Assembly: GCF_012272815.1 (NCBI RefSeq) | Contig: NZ_JAAWWL010000001.1 | Location: 452,929-516,928 of the forward strand | Length of the DNA stretch: 64,000 nucleotides | DNA from: Croceivirga thetidis | Lineage (GTDB): Bacteria > Bacteroidota > Bacteroidia > Flavobacteriales > Flavobacteriaceae | Direction of reading: 5' to 3' | Shown here: positions 17,213 to 25,409 of the stretch, one piece after another | How positions within the stretch are numbered: position 1 is the first letter of the stretch | How the letters are laid out: every line of letters starts with the position of its first letter | Notes under the pieces: model-generated | What the model saw: only the letters and a program-made list of their open reading frames with translations | Database searches by the model: none | Told to the model about the DNA's origin: nothing | Position numbers and translations under genes: made by a program

Positions 17213-18199
17213 ATGCTGTCTCCAATGAGATTTTTAATACTTCTACTCATTTTTTCTATCAATTCTTGGGCTCAAACCAATGAATACAAGGACTTTGTAA
17301 GAGTTTTGAAAATTAGAGGTGTAAATTACTATCCGCAGCTGAGCCCTTGGGATACCTTTGGAGAATCCTTCGATGCGAACATTTTTCATGAAGATTTTGC
17401 CCTAATTCGTAACATGGGGCTCAATACCATCCGAATTTTTATCCAGTATGAAGATTTTAATGATGAAACCAATATTGAAGAAAAAATCAATCGTTTAAAT
17501 ACGGTGATGAAAATTGCTTCTAAGGAAGGCCTTCAGGTAATGGTCACCCTTTTTGATTTTTACGGGAGTTATGATAAAGCCAGCCTAACTGAAAATAAAA
17601 AGTACTTATTTAGGGTAGTTGAAAGTTTAAAGAACCACGCCAACCTTCTTGCATGGGACATAAAAAATGAGCCCGATCTCGATTTTAATTCGCAAGGAAA
17701 AGAAACAGTCATAAGATGGCTAAAGTTAATTATCGAACATCTTAGAAAATTGGATAAACGCCATCCGATAACCATTGGATGGTCTAACCCAGAATCTGCA
17801 ATAAACCTATTGAATCAAGTAGATTTCGTTAGTTTTCACTATTACCGCGATTTGAAAAATTTACCTCAAGACTATATGACTCTGTCTAATCGGAGTAACA
17901 AGCCTATGGTCCTGCAGGAATTTGGTTTTTCATCATTTTCGGGCTTTCTGAATTTTTTCTCCAGTTCGGAAAAAAAACAAGCAAACTATTTCAAAAAAGC
18001 CTCAGAAATTCTAAAAGAGCATTCAATACCCCATTTATTTTGGACCCTTTACGATTTCGAAGAAATTCCAGACCAAGTTGTTGGAAAAAAAACACGACAT
18101 CAGAAAAAACAAATGCGTTTCGGAATTATAGGAGTGAATAGGAACAAAAAAAAGGCCTATCGTTATTTGAACCACAACTTAGGCCTGTCGAATAATTAA
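17213..18199 (+). CDS. Secreted glycoside hydrolase-like TIM-barrel protein
   Basis: 328 residues with a signal peptide (MRFLILLLIFSINSWAQ). ATG 17213 is taken; ATG 17225, four codons on, is equally possible. The fold is a clan GH-A TIM barrel related to GH2/GH5: RGVNYYPQLSPWDTFG, NTIRIFIQYEDF, VTLFDFYGSYD, the acid/base motif WDIKNEPDLD (Glu153), FVSFHYYRDL, the nucleophile motif VLQEFGFSS (Glu236) and FWTLYDFEEIP. The closest relative in the window is the barrel of the SPOR fusion at 23409-25409, so the two are paralogues. It probably cuts or trims a beta-linked polymer in the periplasm, as PslG- or BcsZ-like hydrolases do in other systems. Substrate unknown. Confidence 0.8.
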   Translation: MLSPMRFLILLLIFSINSWAQTNEYKDFVRVLKIRGVNYYPQLSPWDTFGESFDANIFHEDFALIRNMGLNTIRIFIQYEDFNDETNIEEKINRLNTVMKIASKEGLQVMVTLFDFYGSYDKASLTENKKYLFRVVESLKNHANLLAWDIKNEPDLDFNSQGKETVIRWLKLIIEHLRKLDKRHPITIGWSNPESAINLLNQVDFVSFHYYRDLKNLPQDYMTLSNRSNKPMVLQEFGFSSFSGFLNFFSSSEKKQANYFKKASEILKEHSIPHLFWTLYDFEEIPDQVVGKKTRHQKKQMRFGIIGVNRNKKKAYRYLNHNLGLSNN

Positions 18200-18210
18200 T
18201 TTCAAAGGAA

Positions 18211-19449
18211 CTATTGATGCACAAACATTTCCTTGATTTCTTCTTGACTGTAGGATTTTGAAACTTTAATTCCCCTTTTACGCTGAATTTCTTCAAATAA
18301 ATCCAAATACATTTCAGTGATTTTTGACATCGGCAATGAAGTGGCAGCATTATAATTGGTCTGACCTAATTCAATACGATAGGCATCATCAATCAAAATC
18401 TTTTGAATTGCATACCCCAAAGAATCGGCACTGTCGGCGGTGAAAAATTCGCCCATGTAGCCTTCTTCACGTATCAGAATACCCAAATCACCTAAGTCTG
18501 GAAGCACAACAGCCTTTCCATAGCTTCCGGCTTGGTGTAATACACCCGAGCTACCAGTGGTCGAAGTATACGGAAAAACACATACGGCACTTTCATCGAA
18601 AATGCGTTCAACATCCTCCTCCGGAACGTATCCTGTAAAGCGCAATTGTTGTACATGTTTGTATTTTTCAGCAACATCTGCCAAATAACCTGGAGTATTT
18701 GGGCTATCGGTTCCAGCAATAACAATCTCAATATCAAGGTCTGTACGCTGACGTATTTGCTCAACAGCTTCAATCATTACTTCCACCTTTTTATAAGTAC
18801 CAAACTTGCCAAATGCCATTACTTGTTTTGGTCCAGTTGGTAATTTAAAATCCGGTAATGGCGGAAGCTCAAAAGTTCCGTGTGGAATCAATTCAATGTT
18901 GTCCTTTTTGTATTTCGCTTTAAGCGTTGTCACATATTTGCTTATGGTAACAGAAACGGCGTCAGAGGCTAAAACAAAACGGGTCAAGGTTGTTCCAATA
19001 AAATTATAAATATTGGCCAATATTGGATTGGATGTAAATCCGGCATCCTTCAAATCAACCGTCTCCATAATATTATGCAAAAGTGACACGGTAGGAACCC
19101 CCATCTTTTTAGTAACAAAAGGGAGCATTAGGCCGAGAGCTGCAGGCACCTTCTTATCACCAAACTTCATAAATTGTAGATTGTACAATAAGGCATCAGG
19201 TTTAGTCTTTCTTACGGCTTTTGAAACCGAGATAAGATTGGTGTAACTGTTGAATTTCCAACATTCCTCTACTGTTATCTTACATCCTTCTTCTTCAAAA
19301 TTCAGGTCTTTTTCACCTTCTGTCTTATCACAAAGTAAAATCAGCTCGTCAACTCGACCTTGCAATCGAAAACTTTTAACGAGATAATAAGCGTACTCAG
19401 TGAGTGTGACTTTACTTGGTGGGTAGGCGGTAACTAAAGCAATTTTCAT
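18211..19449 (-). CDS. GT4 family glycosyltransferase
   Basis: 412 residues with two Rossmann-like halves. N-terminal: IALVTAYPPSKVTLTEYAYYL, and SLLHNIMETVDL. C-terminal: VMAFGKFGTYKKVEV, IAGTDSP, FTGYVPEEDVERIF and VCVFPYTSTTGSSGVLHQAGSYGKAVV, which holds the donor-binding region of GT-B retaining enzymes. It is cytosolic and transfers sugars from nucleotide donors. It starts 10 bases after the flippase gene in the STAS-flippase-GT4 operon. In the pel system a GT4 enzyme (PelF) works with a flippase-like protein (PelG); the pairing here is analogous, but I cannot show homology at that level. Confidence 0.88.
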   Translation of the reverse strand: MKIALVTAYPPSKVTLTEYAYYLVKSFRLQGRVDELILLCDKTEGEKDLNFEEEGCKITVEECWKFNSYTNLISVSKAVRKTKPDALLYNLQFMKFGDKKVPAALGLMLPFVTKKMGVPTVSLLHNIMETVDLKDAGFTSNPILANIYNFIGTTLTRFVLASDAVSVTISKYVTTLKAKYKKDNIELIPHGTFELPPLPDFKLPTGPKQVMAFGKFGTYKKVEVMIEAVEQIRQRTDLDIEIVIAGTDSPNTPGYLADVAEKYKHVQQLRFTGYVPEEDVERIFDESAVCVFPYTSTTGSSGVLHQAGSYGKAVVLPDLGDLGILIREEGYMGEFFTADSADSLGYAIQKILIDDAYRIELGQTNYNAATSLPMSKITEMYLDLFEEIQRKRGIKVSKSYSQEEIKEMFVHQ

Positions 19450-19459
19450 GGTTATGTTA

Positions 19460-20716
19460 TTATTGATTTGAGATTTTTGTTTTTAGAACTTCCTTCTTCA
19501 AGAAATATAGAATTTGGACGAGCAGAAGAATGGACATGGCCATTATTTGCATAATGATTACCGTATTCAAACTATCATGATATAGCACAATAAGGCCTAT
19601 TTGAGACATGCCCAATAAACCGGATAGAATAACAGGCACATATTGGTCCAGTGACAAAAAGTAATACGCAAATATGTTTGAAAGTGCGAATAAGGATGTG
19701 GCCAACGCGTATTTCCATAGAAGATGTGAGACTTCTAGATATTCGCTTCCGAACATTATATTCACCACAAAATCGGGAAATAGATAACAAACGGCCACAA
19801 TCATTAAGGCCAATGCACCGATGTAGGCAACATACTTAAATAGCACAGGTGCAGTAGGTTTACCTTCCTTATGATTTTTTACAACAGTGGGTAAAAGAAG
19901 CATAACGAACATCCACGCTGCGAAATACACCACCCTACCTATCAGTGCCAAAGAAGCATAAAGACCAGCAGGTTTAGCCTCGAAAAAATGCTTTACCAAT
20001 AAAATATCACTGTTATTTATTATGATTTGGGTGAGCTCATAACAAGCTGTCAAAACCATAAACTTTACCATACGGTTTTGATCGTATTTTTCAAGTTTCA
20101 AGGTCTTATCAATCTTCAAGCTTTTAATTTCTGAAGGATAGAGACCAAAAAAGAAAGAGACCAAAATACCTATTGCCACCAAAACTCCTGGCTGCCAAGG
20201 CAGTATGAATAAGATTGCCAAAGTAATTAGCAACCTGCTCCACATTTCGGTTTGATATGTTACAGAAAGACTTTTAAATTCTTGTCTGCCTTGATAAATT
20301 CCCCGGTTTAAACTCATAAAGAAATACAGGGGTACTCCAAAAGCAAAAACAACAAACATCAAATTGCTTTCCGTGTGAAAAATCTGCTGAAGCTGTTTGG
20401 AAAAAACCAACATCAGAATACCAACTGAGATTCCAAATAAAAGCGAAAGTCTCAGGGTGTTGTTTTTAAAAGCCTGCCATTTTTCTCCAGAGAAAATCAC
20501 CGCAAATTTTGCAGCGGTCAACTGAAACGTCATGCCCAAAAAAGACAATACCAATAATAGGGTAATTAATAGGGCGGCTTCAGCAAAGGCTTCTGGCCCC
20601 AAAATTCTACCTAACAAAAGATTGTAAAGGTAATTACCGCCATTTACGACGATAACACTGAGCATAAAAACCTGTTCTGGCGATAAGCGCTTTTGTAAAA
20701 CGCGTAATGTTTCCAT
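19460..20716 (-). CDS. Polysaccharide flippase-like (Wzx/MOP superfamily) membrane protein
   Basis: 418 residues with about twelve hydrophobic helices. The N-terminus has VNGGNYLYNLLLGRILGPEAFAE, typical of the polysaccharide transporter branch of the MOP superfamily, and later SLNRGIYQGRQEF and NNSDILLVKHFF. Such proteins move lipid-linked sugars or growing polymer across the inner membrane, or act as membrane partners of a polymerase as PelG does. The gene lies three bases downstream of the STAS gene and ten bases upstream of the GT4 gene. Confidence 0.85.
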   Translation of the reverse strand: METLRVLQKRLSPEQVFMLSVIVVNGGNYLYNLLLGRILGPEAFAEAALLITLLLVLSFLGMTFQLTAAKFAVIFSGEKWQAFKNNTLRLSLLFGISVGILMLVFSKQLQQIFHTESNLMFVVFAFGVPLYFFMSLNRGIYQGRQEFKSLSVTYQTEMWSRLLITLAILFILPWQPGVLVAIGILVSFFFGLYPSEIKSLKIDKTLKLEKYDQNRMVKFMVLTACYELTQIIINNSDILLVKHFFEAKPAGLYASLALIGRVVYFAAWMFVMLLLPTVVKNHKEGKPTAPVLFKYVAYIGALALMIVAVCYLFPDFVVNIMFGSEYLEVSHLLWKYALATSLFALSNIFAYYFLSLDQYVPVILSGLLGMSQIGLIVLYHDSLNTVIIMQIMAMSILLLVQILYFLKKEVLKTKISNQ

Positions 20717-20719
20717 GAA

Positions 20720-20995
20720 TTAACTGTTTACAATCAATTGGTCTTCGACCAGTTCGCTGGTTTCGTTATAGAAAAAGACCAACTTTCGATTGACTGCTTC
20801 TGCGTTCTTCTTTAGTCTAAAAAGCTCTCTTGCGACTTCTTTTGAAATTTCATCTACACGATTCAAATCAATCGAAACCTTAGCTCGAGTTTCATATAAA
20901 TGCATCAGATAACTACTTAGACTTCTAATATTACTTGTGGTCAAATTTCCTTTAAGGTGAATTATGTTATTCCTTTCGGTTATGTGCAGTGCCAT
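20720..20995 (-). CDS. Small STAS-domain protein
   Basis: 91 residues covering one STAS domain: strand IIHLKGNLT, helix IRSLSSYLMHLYE, strand VSIDLNRVDEIS, helix KEVARELFRLKKNAE, strand RKLVFFYNE. Ser51 aligns with the serine phosphorylated in SpoIIAA-type antagonists, although the usual DSSG is ISKE here. STAS proteins work by switchable binding to a kinase or phosphatase partner, and no partner-switch kinase is seen nearby. As first gene of the STAS-flippase-GT4 operon it may be a post-translational switch for polymer export. That role is inference. Confidence 0.75.
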   Translation of the reverse strand: MALHITERNNIIHLKGNLTTSNIRSLSSYLMHLYETRAKVSIDLNRVDEISKEVARELFRLKKNAEAVNRKLVFFYNETSELVEDQLIVNS

Positions 20996-21005
20996 AATGT
21001 TTAAG

Positions 21006-21038
21006 ATTTGGGTTAATTTTTTGTAGGTCTATTTTGTA
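21006..21038 (-). promoter_or_regulatory. Motif shared with 17123-17157, upstream of the STAS gene
   Basis: Second copy of the shared element: minus-strand TACA, ACCTACAAAA and AACCCAAAT in the same order and spacing as upstream of the REC-GT2 gene. It ends 11 bases before the STAS start and lies in the region shared with the divergent TPR-barrel gene. Confidence 0.5.
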
Positions 21039-21201
21039 CAAAACGTATTATCCTAAATATATTGTAATTATTTTCTTACTTTCGATGAATTGTCGTTTCA
21101 TACTTAGGTGACAACATAATCCGCAAGCTTCACAACTAATACTTGACTTATCTTAATAAAATGTAGGATTTTTCGTTCTTATTTAATCTTACAACGTACC
21201 C

Positions 21202-23298
21202 ATGATCAGAATAATTACCCCGCTGATTATTTTAAGTTTTAGCCTACTTACAGCCCAAGCCCCAATGGACAAAGGTTTCAATCACCTAGAAAAAGGTGAG
21301 TTTAAAGAAGCAAAAACCTTTTTTGAGAATTATTTAGCCACCAATCCTCCAAATAAAACAGCACAGCTTTGTTTTGGTCGTGCCCTTGGACTCAGTGGTG
21401 AACCCGAAAAAGCAACTGAACATTTTGAAAAAATGCTTGTGGAATACTCGGATGACTATGAAATATTGTCCAATCATGCCGAGTCCTTTTTATGGGCCAA
21501 AAATTTTAAAGGGGCTAAGCCACATTATATTACACTTGTAGAAAAGTTCCCGGATAAGTTTGGTGCCTTATTAGGGTTCGCAAATACACTTTCAAACCTG
21601 CAGGAATATGTAGATGCCTTAAAGTGGGTAAACCAAGCTATTGCTTTAGAACCTGATAATGAGGGTGCAAAAATTTCCAGGAAATACATCAAAATGGGGT
21701 ATGCCAATGAATTTGTGAAGAAAGAAGAATATAAGACCGCAGAAAATCTCCTTAAACAAATTTTCAATGATTTTCCAGAAGATAAAAACGTTCTTCAAAT
21801 TTTGGCGAATATCTATTTAATGACCAAAGAATTTGATAAAAAAATTGATGCCTACGAACGCATGGCAACCTCATTTAAAGATTCTATAGTTGCATTAAAC
21901 GGCATTGCACTTGCACACCACCTTGACGGTAAAAGCAAAAAAGCACTCCACTTTGCTGAATTGGCAAAAGCTAAAGTTGATACCCAACCTGGTCATGAAA
22001 TGACCAATGATACCTATAATAGATACGTACAGGCACTTATTTGGAACCATAAATACGTACCCGCCAAAAAGAAAATCGATAGCTTGGAAATCAAGCACCC
22101 GAATAGCAATTGGGTGCTATCACTTAGGTCAACTCTGGGCATGTATACCGCAGACTTTAAAACAAGCATCAAAAACTACAATTCAATCTTGGCCAATGAC
22201 AGCACATCTTTTGATGGCAACTTAGGAAAAGCAAATGCCTTGTTTGCCTCTGATGAATTAATTCCGGCATATGAAGGTGCGTTCCAAACCTTGCGCATTT
22301 TCGGACAACAACGAGACGCCATCGGATTCATTGAACGATTGAATATTCAAAATTCCCCTTCTGCAGAACAGTGGTTTCAATACACCTTCGACAATGGTGA
22401 CAACATTGCTTACGCAGCAACAACAACAATTAATGTGCCTTTTTCGCCAAGTTTAAAGTCTACGTTTAAATATCAATATAGAACATCTGAAAATGAGGTA
22501 ACCGTAAATCAGGCAAATTCGCATACCTTTTCAGGGGCCATGACCTTTAAAATAAGGCCCAAGGTCTATCTACAAGCTGAGGGGGGAGTGTTTTCAGCTC
22601 AATTTTTGGACACTACCTATTTGCAACCTACGCTCAACTTAAAATTACAAACCAAACCATTTCGGCTCAATAGCTTGGACCTATATTACATTCGTGAAAT
22701 GCAGGCCTTCAATGCTGAGTTGATAAAACGGGAAATCGTAATGAACAACTATGGCCTGACTTACAATTTAGGAACCAATTTCAATCTTGGTTGGTACACT
22801 CAATTGATTTATACCCCGCAAACCGATGGTAATACCCGAAACTTATTATTCACCTCTTTGTACTATAATCTTGCCAGAAAACCAGCTTTTAAAATTGGTC
22901 TGAACTTCTCATACATCACCTTTGCAGAACAGGTTCCGACCATATATTTTAGTCCGTCTATTTACCGAAATGCGGAATTCTTCTTTGACCTTCGAGGTAA
23001 TTTCTCTTCAAAAACAAAAGGATTTGTTAGTGCTGCCGGAGGTTTACAAAAAGTTGAAGACGACGATGAAACCCTTATTTATAGAGCGGAAACTGGTCTG
23101 ACACATGAATTCTCAAAACGTCTAAAATTGGATGTTTACGGAAAGTACAGCAATATTGCGTCAGCTATAGGCGCCGGATTTCAATTTACTGAATTCGGAT
23201 TAAAACTAAATTGGAACATCACTAAACAACCTTTATTCTTTAAGAGTATGTTCAGTGAAGAAATGAGTCTTTTAGAAACAACTGACGAAGAAGAATGA
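21202..23298 (+). CDS. TPR and outer-membrane beta-barrel protein, putative polysaccharide exporter
   Basis: 698 residues. A signal peptide (ending LLTAQA) precedes about ten TPR-like helical pairs (20-385; for example GFNHLEKGEFKEAKTFFENY and ALKWVNQAIALEPDN). From about residue 390 to the end the sequence becomes alternating amphipathic strands typical of a barrel (LKSTFKYQYRTSE, AMTFKIRPKVYLQAEGGVF, FGLKLNWNIT). This layout is shared by PgaA, BcsC and PelB, which carry polymer across the periplasm and outer membrane; sequence family not assigned. It is divergent from the STAS-flippase-GT4 operon and convergent with the glycosidase-SPOR gene. Confidence 0.72.
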   Translation: MIRIITPLIILSFSLLTAQAPMDKGFNHLEKGEFKEAKTFFENYLATNPPNKTAQLCFGRALGLSGEPEKATEHFEKMLVEYSDDYEILSNHAESFLWAKNFKGAKPHYITLVEKFPDKFGALLGFANTLSNLQEYVDALKWVNQAIALEPDNEGAKISRKYIKMGYANEFVKKEEYKTAENLLKQIFNDFPEDKNVLQILANIYLMTKEFDKKIDAYERMATSFKDSIVALNGIALAHHLDGKSKKALHFAELAKAKVDTQPGHEMTNDTYNRYVQALIWNHKYVPAKKKIDSLEIKHPNSNWVLSLRSTLGMYTADFKTSIKNYNSILANDSTSFDGNLGKANALFASDELIPAYEGAFQTLRIFGQQRDAIGFIERLNIQNSPSAEQWFQYTFDNGDNIAYAATTTINVPFSPSLKSTFKYQYRTSENEVTVNQANSHTFSGAMTFKIRPKVYLQAEGGVFSAQFLDTTYLQPTLNLKLQTKPFRLNSLDLYYIREMQAFNAELIKREIVMNNYGLTYNLGTNFNLGWYTQLIYTPQTDGNTRNLLFTSLYYNLARKPAFKIGLNFSYITFAEQVPTIYFSPSIYRNAEFFFDLRGNFSSKTKGFVSAAGGLQKVEDDDETLIYRAETGLTHEFSKRLKLDVYGKYSNIASAIGAGFQFTEFGLKLNWNITKQPLFFKSMFSEEMSLLETTDEEE

Positions 23299-23408
23299 TG
23301 CTTAATCAATCTTGATTTAAAGTACTTTATACTTTACAAAACCGAGGTTCGACATTCATACTCATTTACAAAACTGATTTCTTTGGAAATCCCAAACATT
23401 GAATGCCT

Positions 23409-25409
23409 TTACTTTCTTAGTAACCAGGCATCATCCACTCCGGAATTTTTAAGTAGCACTAAATTTTCTTTCGCATCTGCTTCAGTGCGGTAAGGACCGA
23501 ATACGACGTAGTACAAATTTTTTCGCCAATCAAAATAGCAATTGGCATTTAAGTTCAGCGAGCGAAAATGTGCTATTTGTTTTTTAGCATTATTTTGAAC
23601 GCCAAAAGCCCCGGAAACTAAATAATTACCTGAAGCCCAGCCTTGGTTACATTCTTCATTTTTGGTTTCAGGTGCCAATTTAGTCTGAACACTATTTTTC
23701 TCCGTTTCAAGAGCGACCACAATGGTATCTACCTCTTTTTCCTTACGCTCTGGATTGGAAGTAACCGGCGCAACATTTTCCAAGGTTTCATTATTTTCCA
23801 ATAGTCCATTCTCGAATTCATGATCCTCGAAGGGTACAAAATGTTGATTCGGTGATATTCCTAAATCTTTAAATACCTCCATAACCATTTTAGGATTACC
23901 ATCAACATCCAATAGACCCATATTCTTCTGAGGTAATGTTCGCCATGGAAAAATGCCAAAAATCTCTTTTGGAATATCTGGAAAATCATAAAGTGTCCAC
24001 GCTATAAAATGCTTTTCACCCTTTTCAATTTTATCCATTATTAATTGATAATGTTCTTTTTGCTCTTCTGGTGAATTACCCATGAAAGCCTTACCCCAAC
24101 TATGAATTCCGAACTCACCAACAACAAGTGGTTTATCAGTTTGTTCAGCCCAATTATCATAAGCTTTCTCAAAACCGTCCAAAGCTTCATAAAAGTGAAA
24201 AGTGAATATATCGGTACCACTTTTTTTCGCGAAATGGGGATGCGGATGCAACCACCCTATAGTGCTTAAATGATTTGGAGCATAATATTTCAGCCTTCGC
24301 AATGCAAAGTCCAACCATGAGGTAACCTGACCTTCTGAGTGAACCTGCATGTCTAAATCCGCTTCATTCTTTATATCCCAGGCCAAAATGGCTCTATGCT
24401 TATTTAGGGGTTTAACGACCCCTTTAAGGTGTTGCTCTGTTAGGGTCCAATTAATGATATCGTATTTACCGAAGAAATCAAATAAGGTAACGATTAGTTT
24501 TAAATTGTTCTTTTCAGCAAGGTCAAGGGTTCGCTTAAGTTGTTCAACCATTTTTACCTTAACTTCTTCTTTTCCGAATTCATTGTAGTTCACAAATATT
24601 CGAGCAGTATTGAAGCCCAAACTATCTATTTTTCTAAAGTCTTGGTTGATTATGGTATCATTAAACTTATTTCCGAACATGGCCCAAGGACTCTCTTTGG
24701 GGTAATAATTAACCCCTCTTATGTAAAACGGTTCGTCATTCAATAAAAGTTGCTTTCCCCGTCTTTGAACAAAACCATCTTTGGGTTCCTCACTAATTGT
24801 GATAGCTGAATCTTTCGAATTGCTTCGAACCATGTGGCGTATGCGCCAGAAGCCATCTTCAAGAAGCATGACAATTTTATAATCTGAAAATACCTCTTGC
24901 TGTCTTACCAATGAATCGTTTTGAAAAATACGATAGACTTCATGCACATTTTTATCATCAAAAGCAACGAGTTTACCGTCGGCCGAGAAGAAATTAATGT
25001 CAATATTATGGCTCAAGGTGGTGCCATGAATTTTAATATCGTTCTTTTTATTGAACTCGATTGTTCGAAATAAATTGACCCTTGAACTATCGGTATAAAA
25101 ATCAGCAATTCCTTTTGTGGTGTTCACCGACTGATTTAAATTTTTCACATACCAAGAATCGGTATAATCCCGCTGCACTTCGCCCTGATTCTTTTCAATA
25201 AAGTCACGACCAGGATTTTCTAAATTTTTCCAGTTAAAAACAGGTTTATAGTAATCATTGACCTTTAAGACCTTGGCCATCATTTGTTCACGATCAGCGC
25301 CTGATTTTACAAATGCAAGTAAACTTCCAATACCTCTTAGAATAAAGAAGTTCGCTATTACGAAAACCCCAAGGATAACAGCACGATAAAACAATCTACT
25401 CCTTTTCAT
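23409..25409 (-). CDS. Membrane-anchored glycoside hydrolase-like protein with SPOR domain
   Basis: 666 residues. One N-terminal membrane helix (about 8-32) is followed by a beta-rich domain of about 100-210. A clan GH-A TIM barrel runs from about 220 to 520: RGVNYYPKESPWAMFG, LIVTLFDFFGKYD, WDIKNEADLD with acid/base Glu349, FTFHFYEAL, VVGEFGIHS with nucleophile Glu432, and WTLYDFPDIP. A linker leads to a C-terminal SPOR domain (about 590-666; NYLVSGAFGVQNNA, YYVVFGPYRTEADAKENL). SPOR domains bind glycan strands lacking peptide stems, so the hydrolase is probably held at the cell wall. The start overlaps the end of the upstream gene by 14 bases. It is a paralogue of 17213-18199. Confidence 0.82.
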   Translation of the reverse strand: MKRSRLFYRAVILGVFVIANFFILRGIGSLLAFVKSGADREQMMAKVLKVNDYYKPVFNWKNLENPGRDFIEKNQGEVQRDYTDSWYVKNLNQSVNTTKGIADFYTDSSRVNLFRTIEFNKKNDIKIHGTTLSHNIDINFFSADGKLVAFDDKNVHEVYRIFQNDSLVRQQEVFSDYKIVMLLEDGFWRIRHMVRSNSKDSAITISEEPKDGFVQRRGKQLLLNDEPFYIRGVNYYPKESPWAMFGNKFNDTIINQDFRKIDSLGFNTARIFVNYNEFGKEEVKVKMVEQLKRTLDLAEKNNLKLIVTLFDFFGKYDIINWTLTEQHLKGVVKPLNKHRAILAWDIKNEADLDMQVHSEGQVTSWLDFALRRLKYYAPNHLSTIGWLHPHPHFAKKSGTDIFTFHFYEALDGFEKAYDNWAEQTDKPLVVGEFGIHSWGKAFMGNSPEEQKEHYQLIMDKIEKGEKHFIAWTLYDFPDIPKEIFGIFPWRTLPQKNMGLLDVDGNPKMVMEVFKDLGISPNQHFVPFEDHEFENGLLENNETLENVAPVTSNPERKEKEVDTIVVALETEKNSVQTKLAPETKNEECNQGWASGNYLVSGAFGVQNNAKKQIAHFRSLNLNANCYFDWRKNLYYVVFGPYRTEADAKENLVLLKNSGVDDAWLLRK

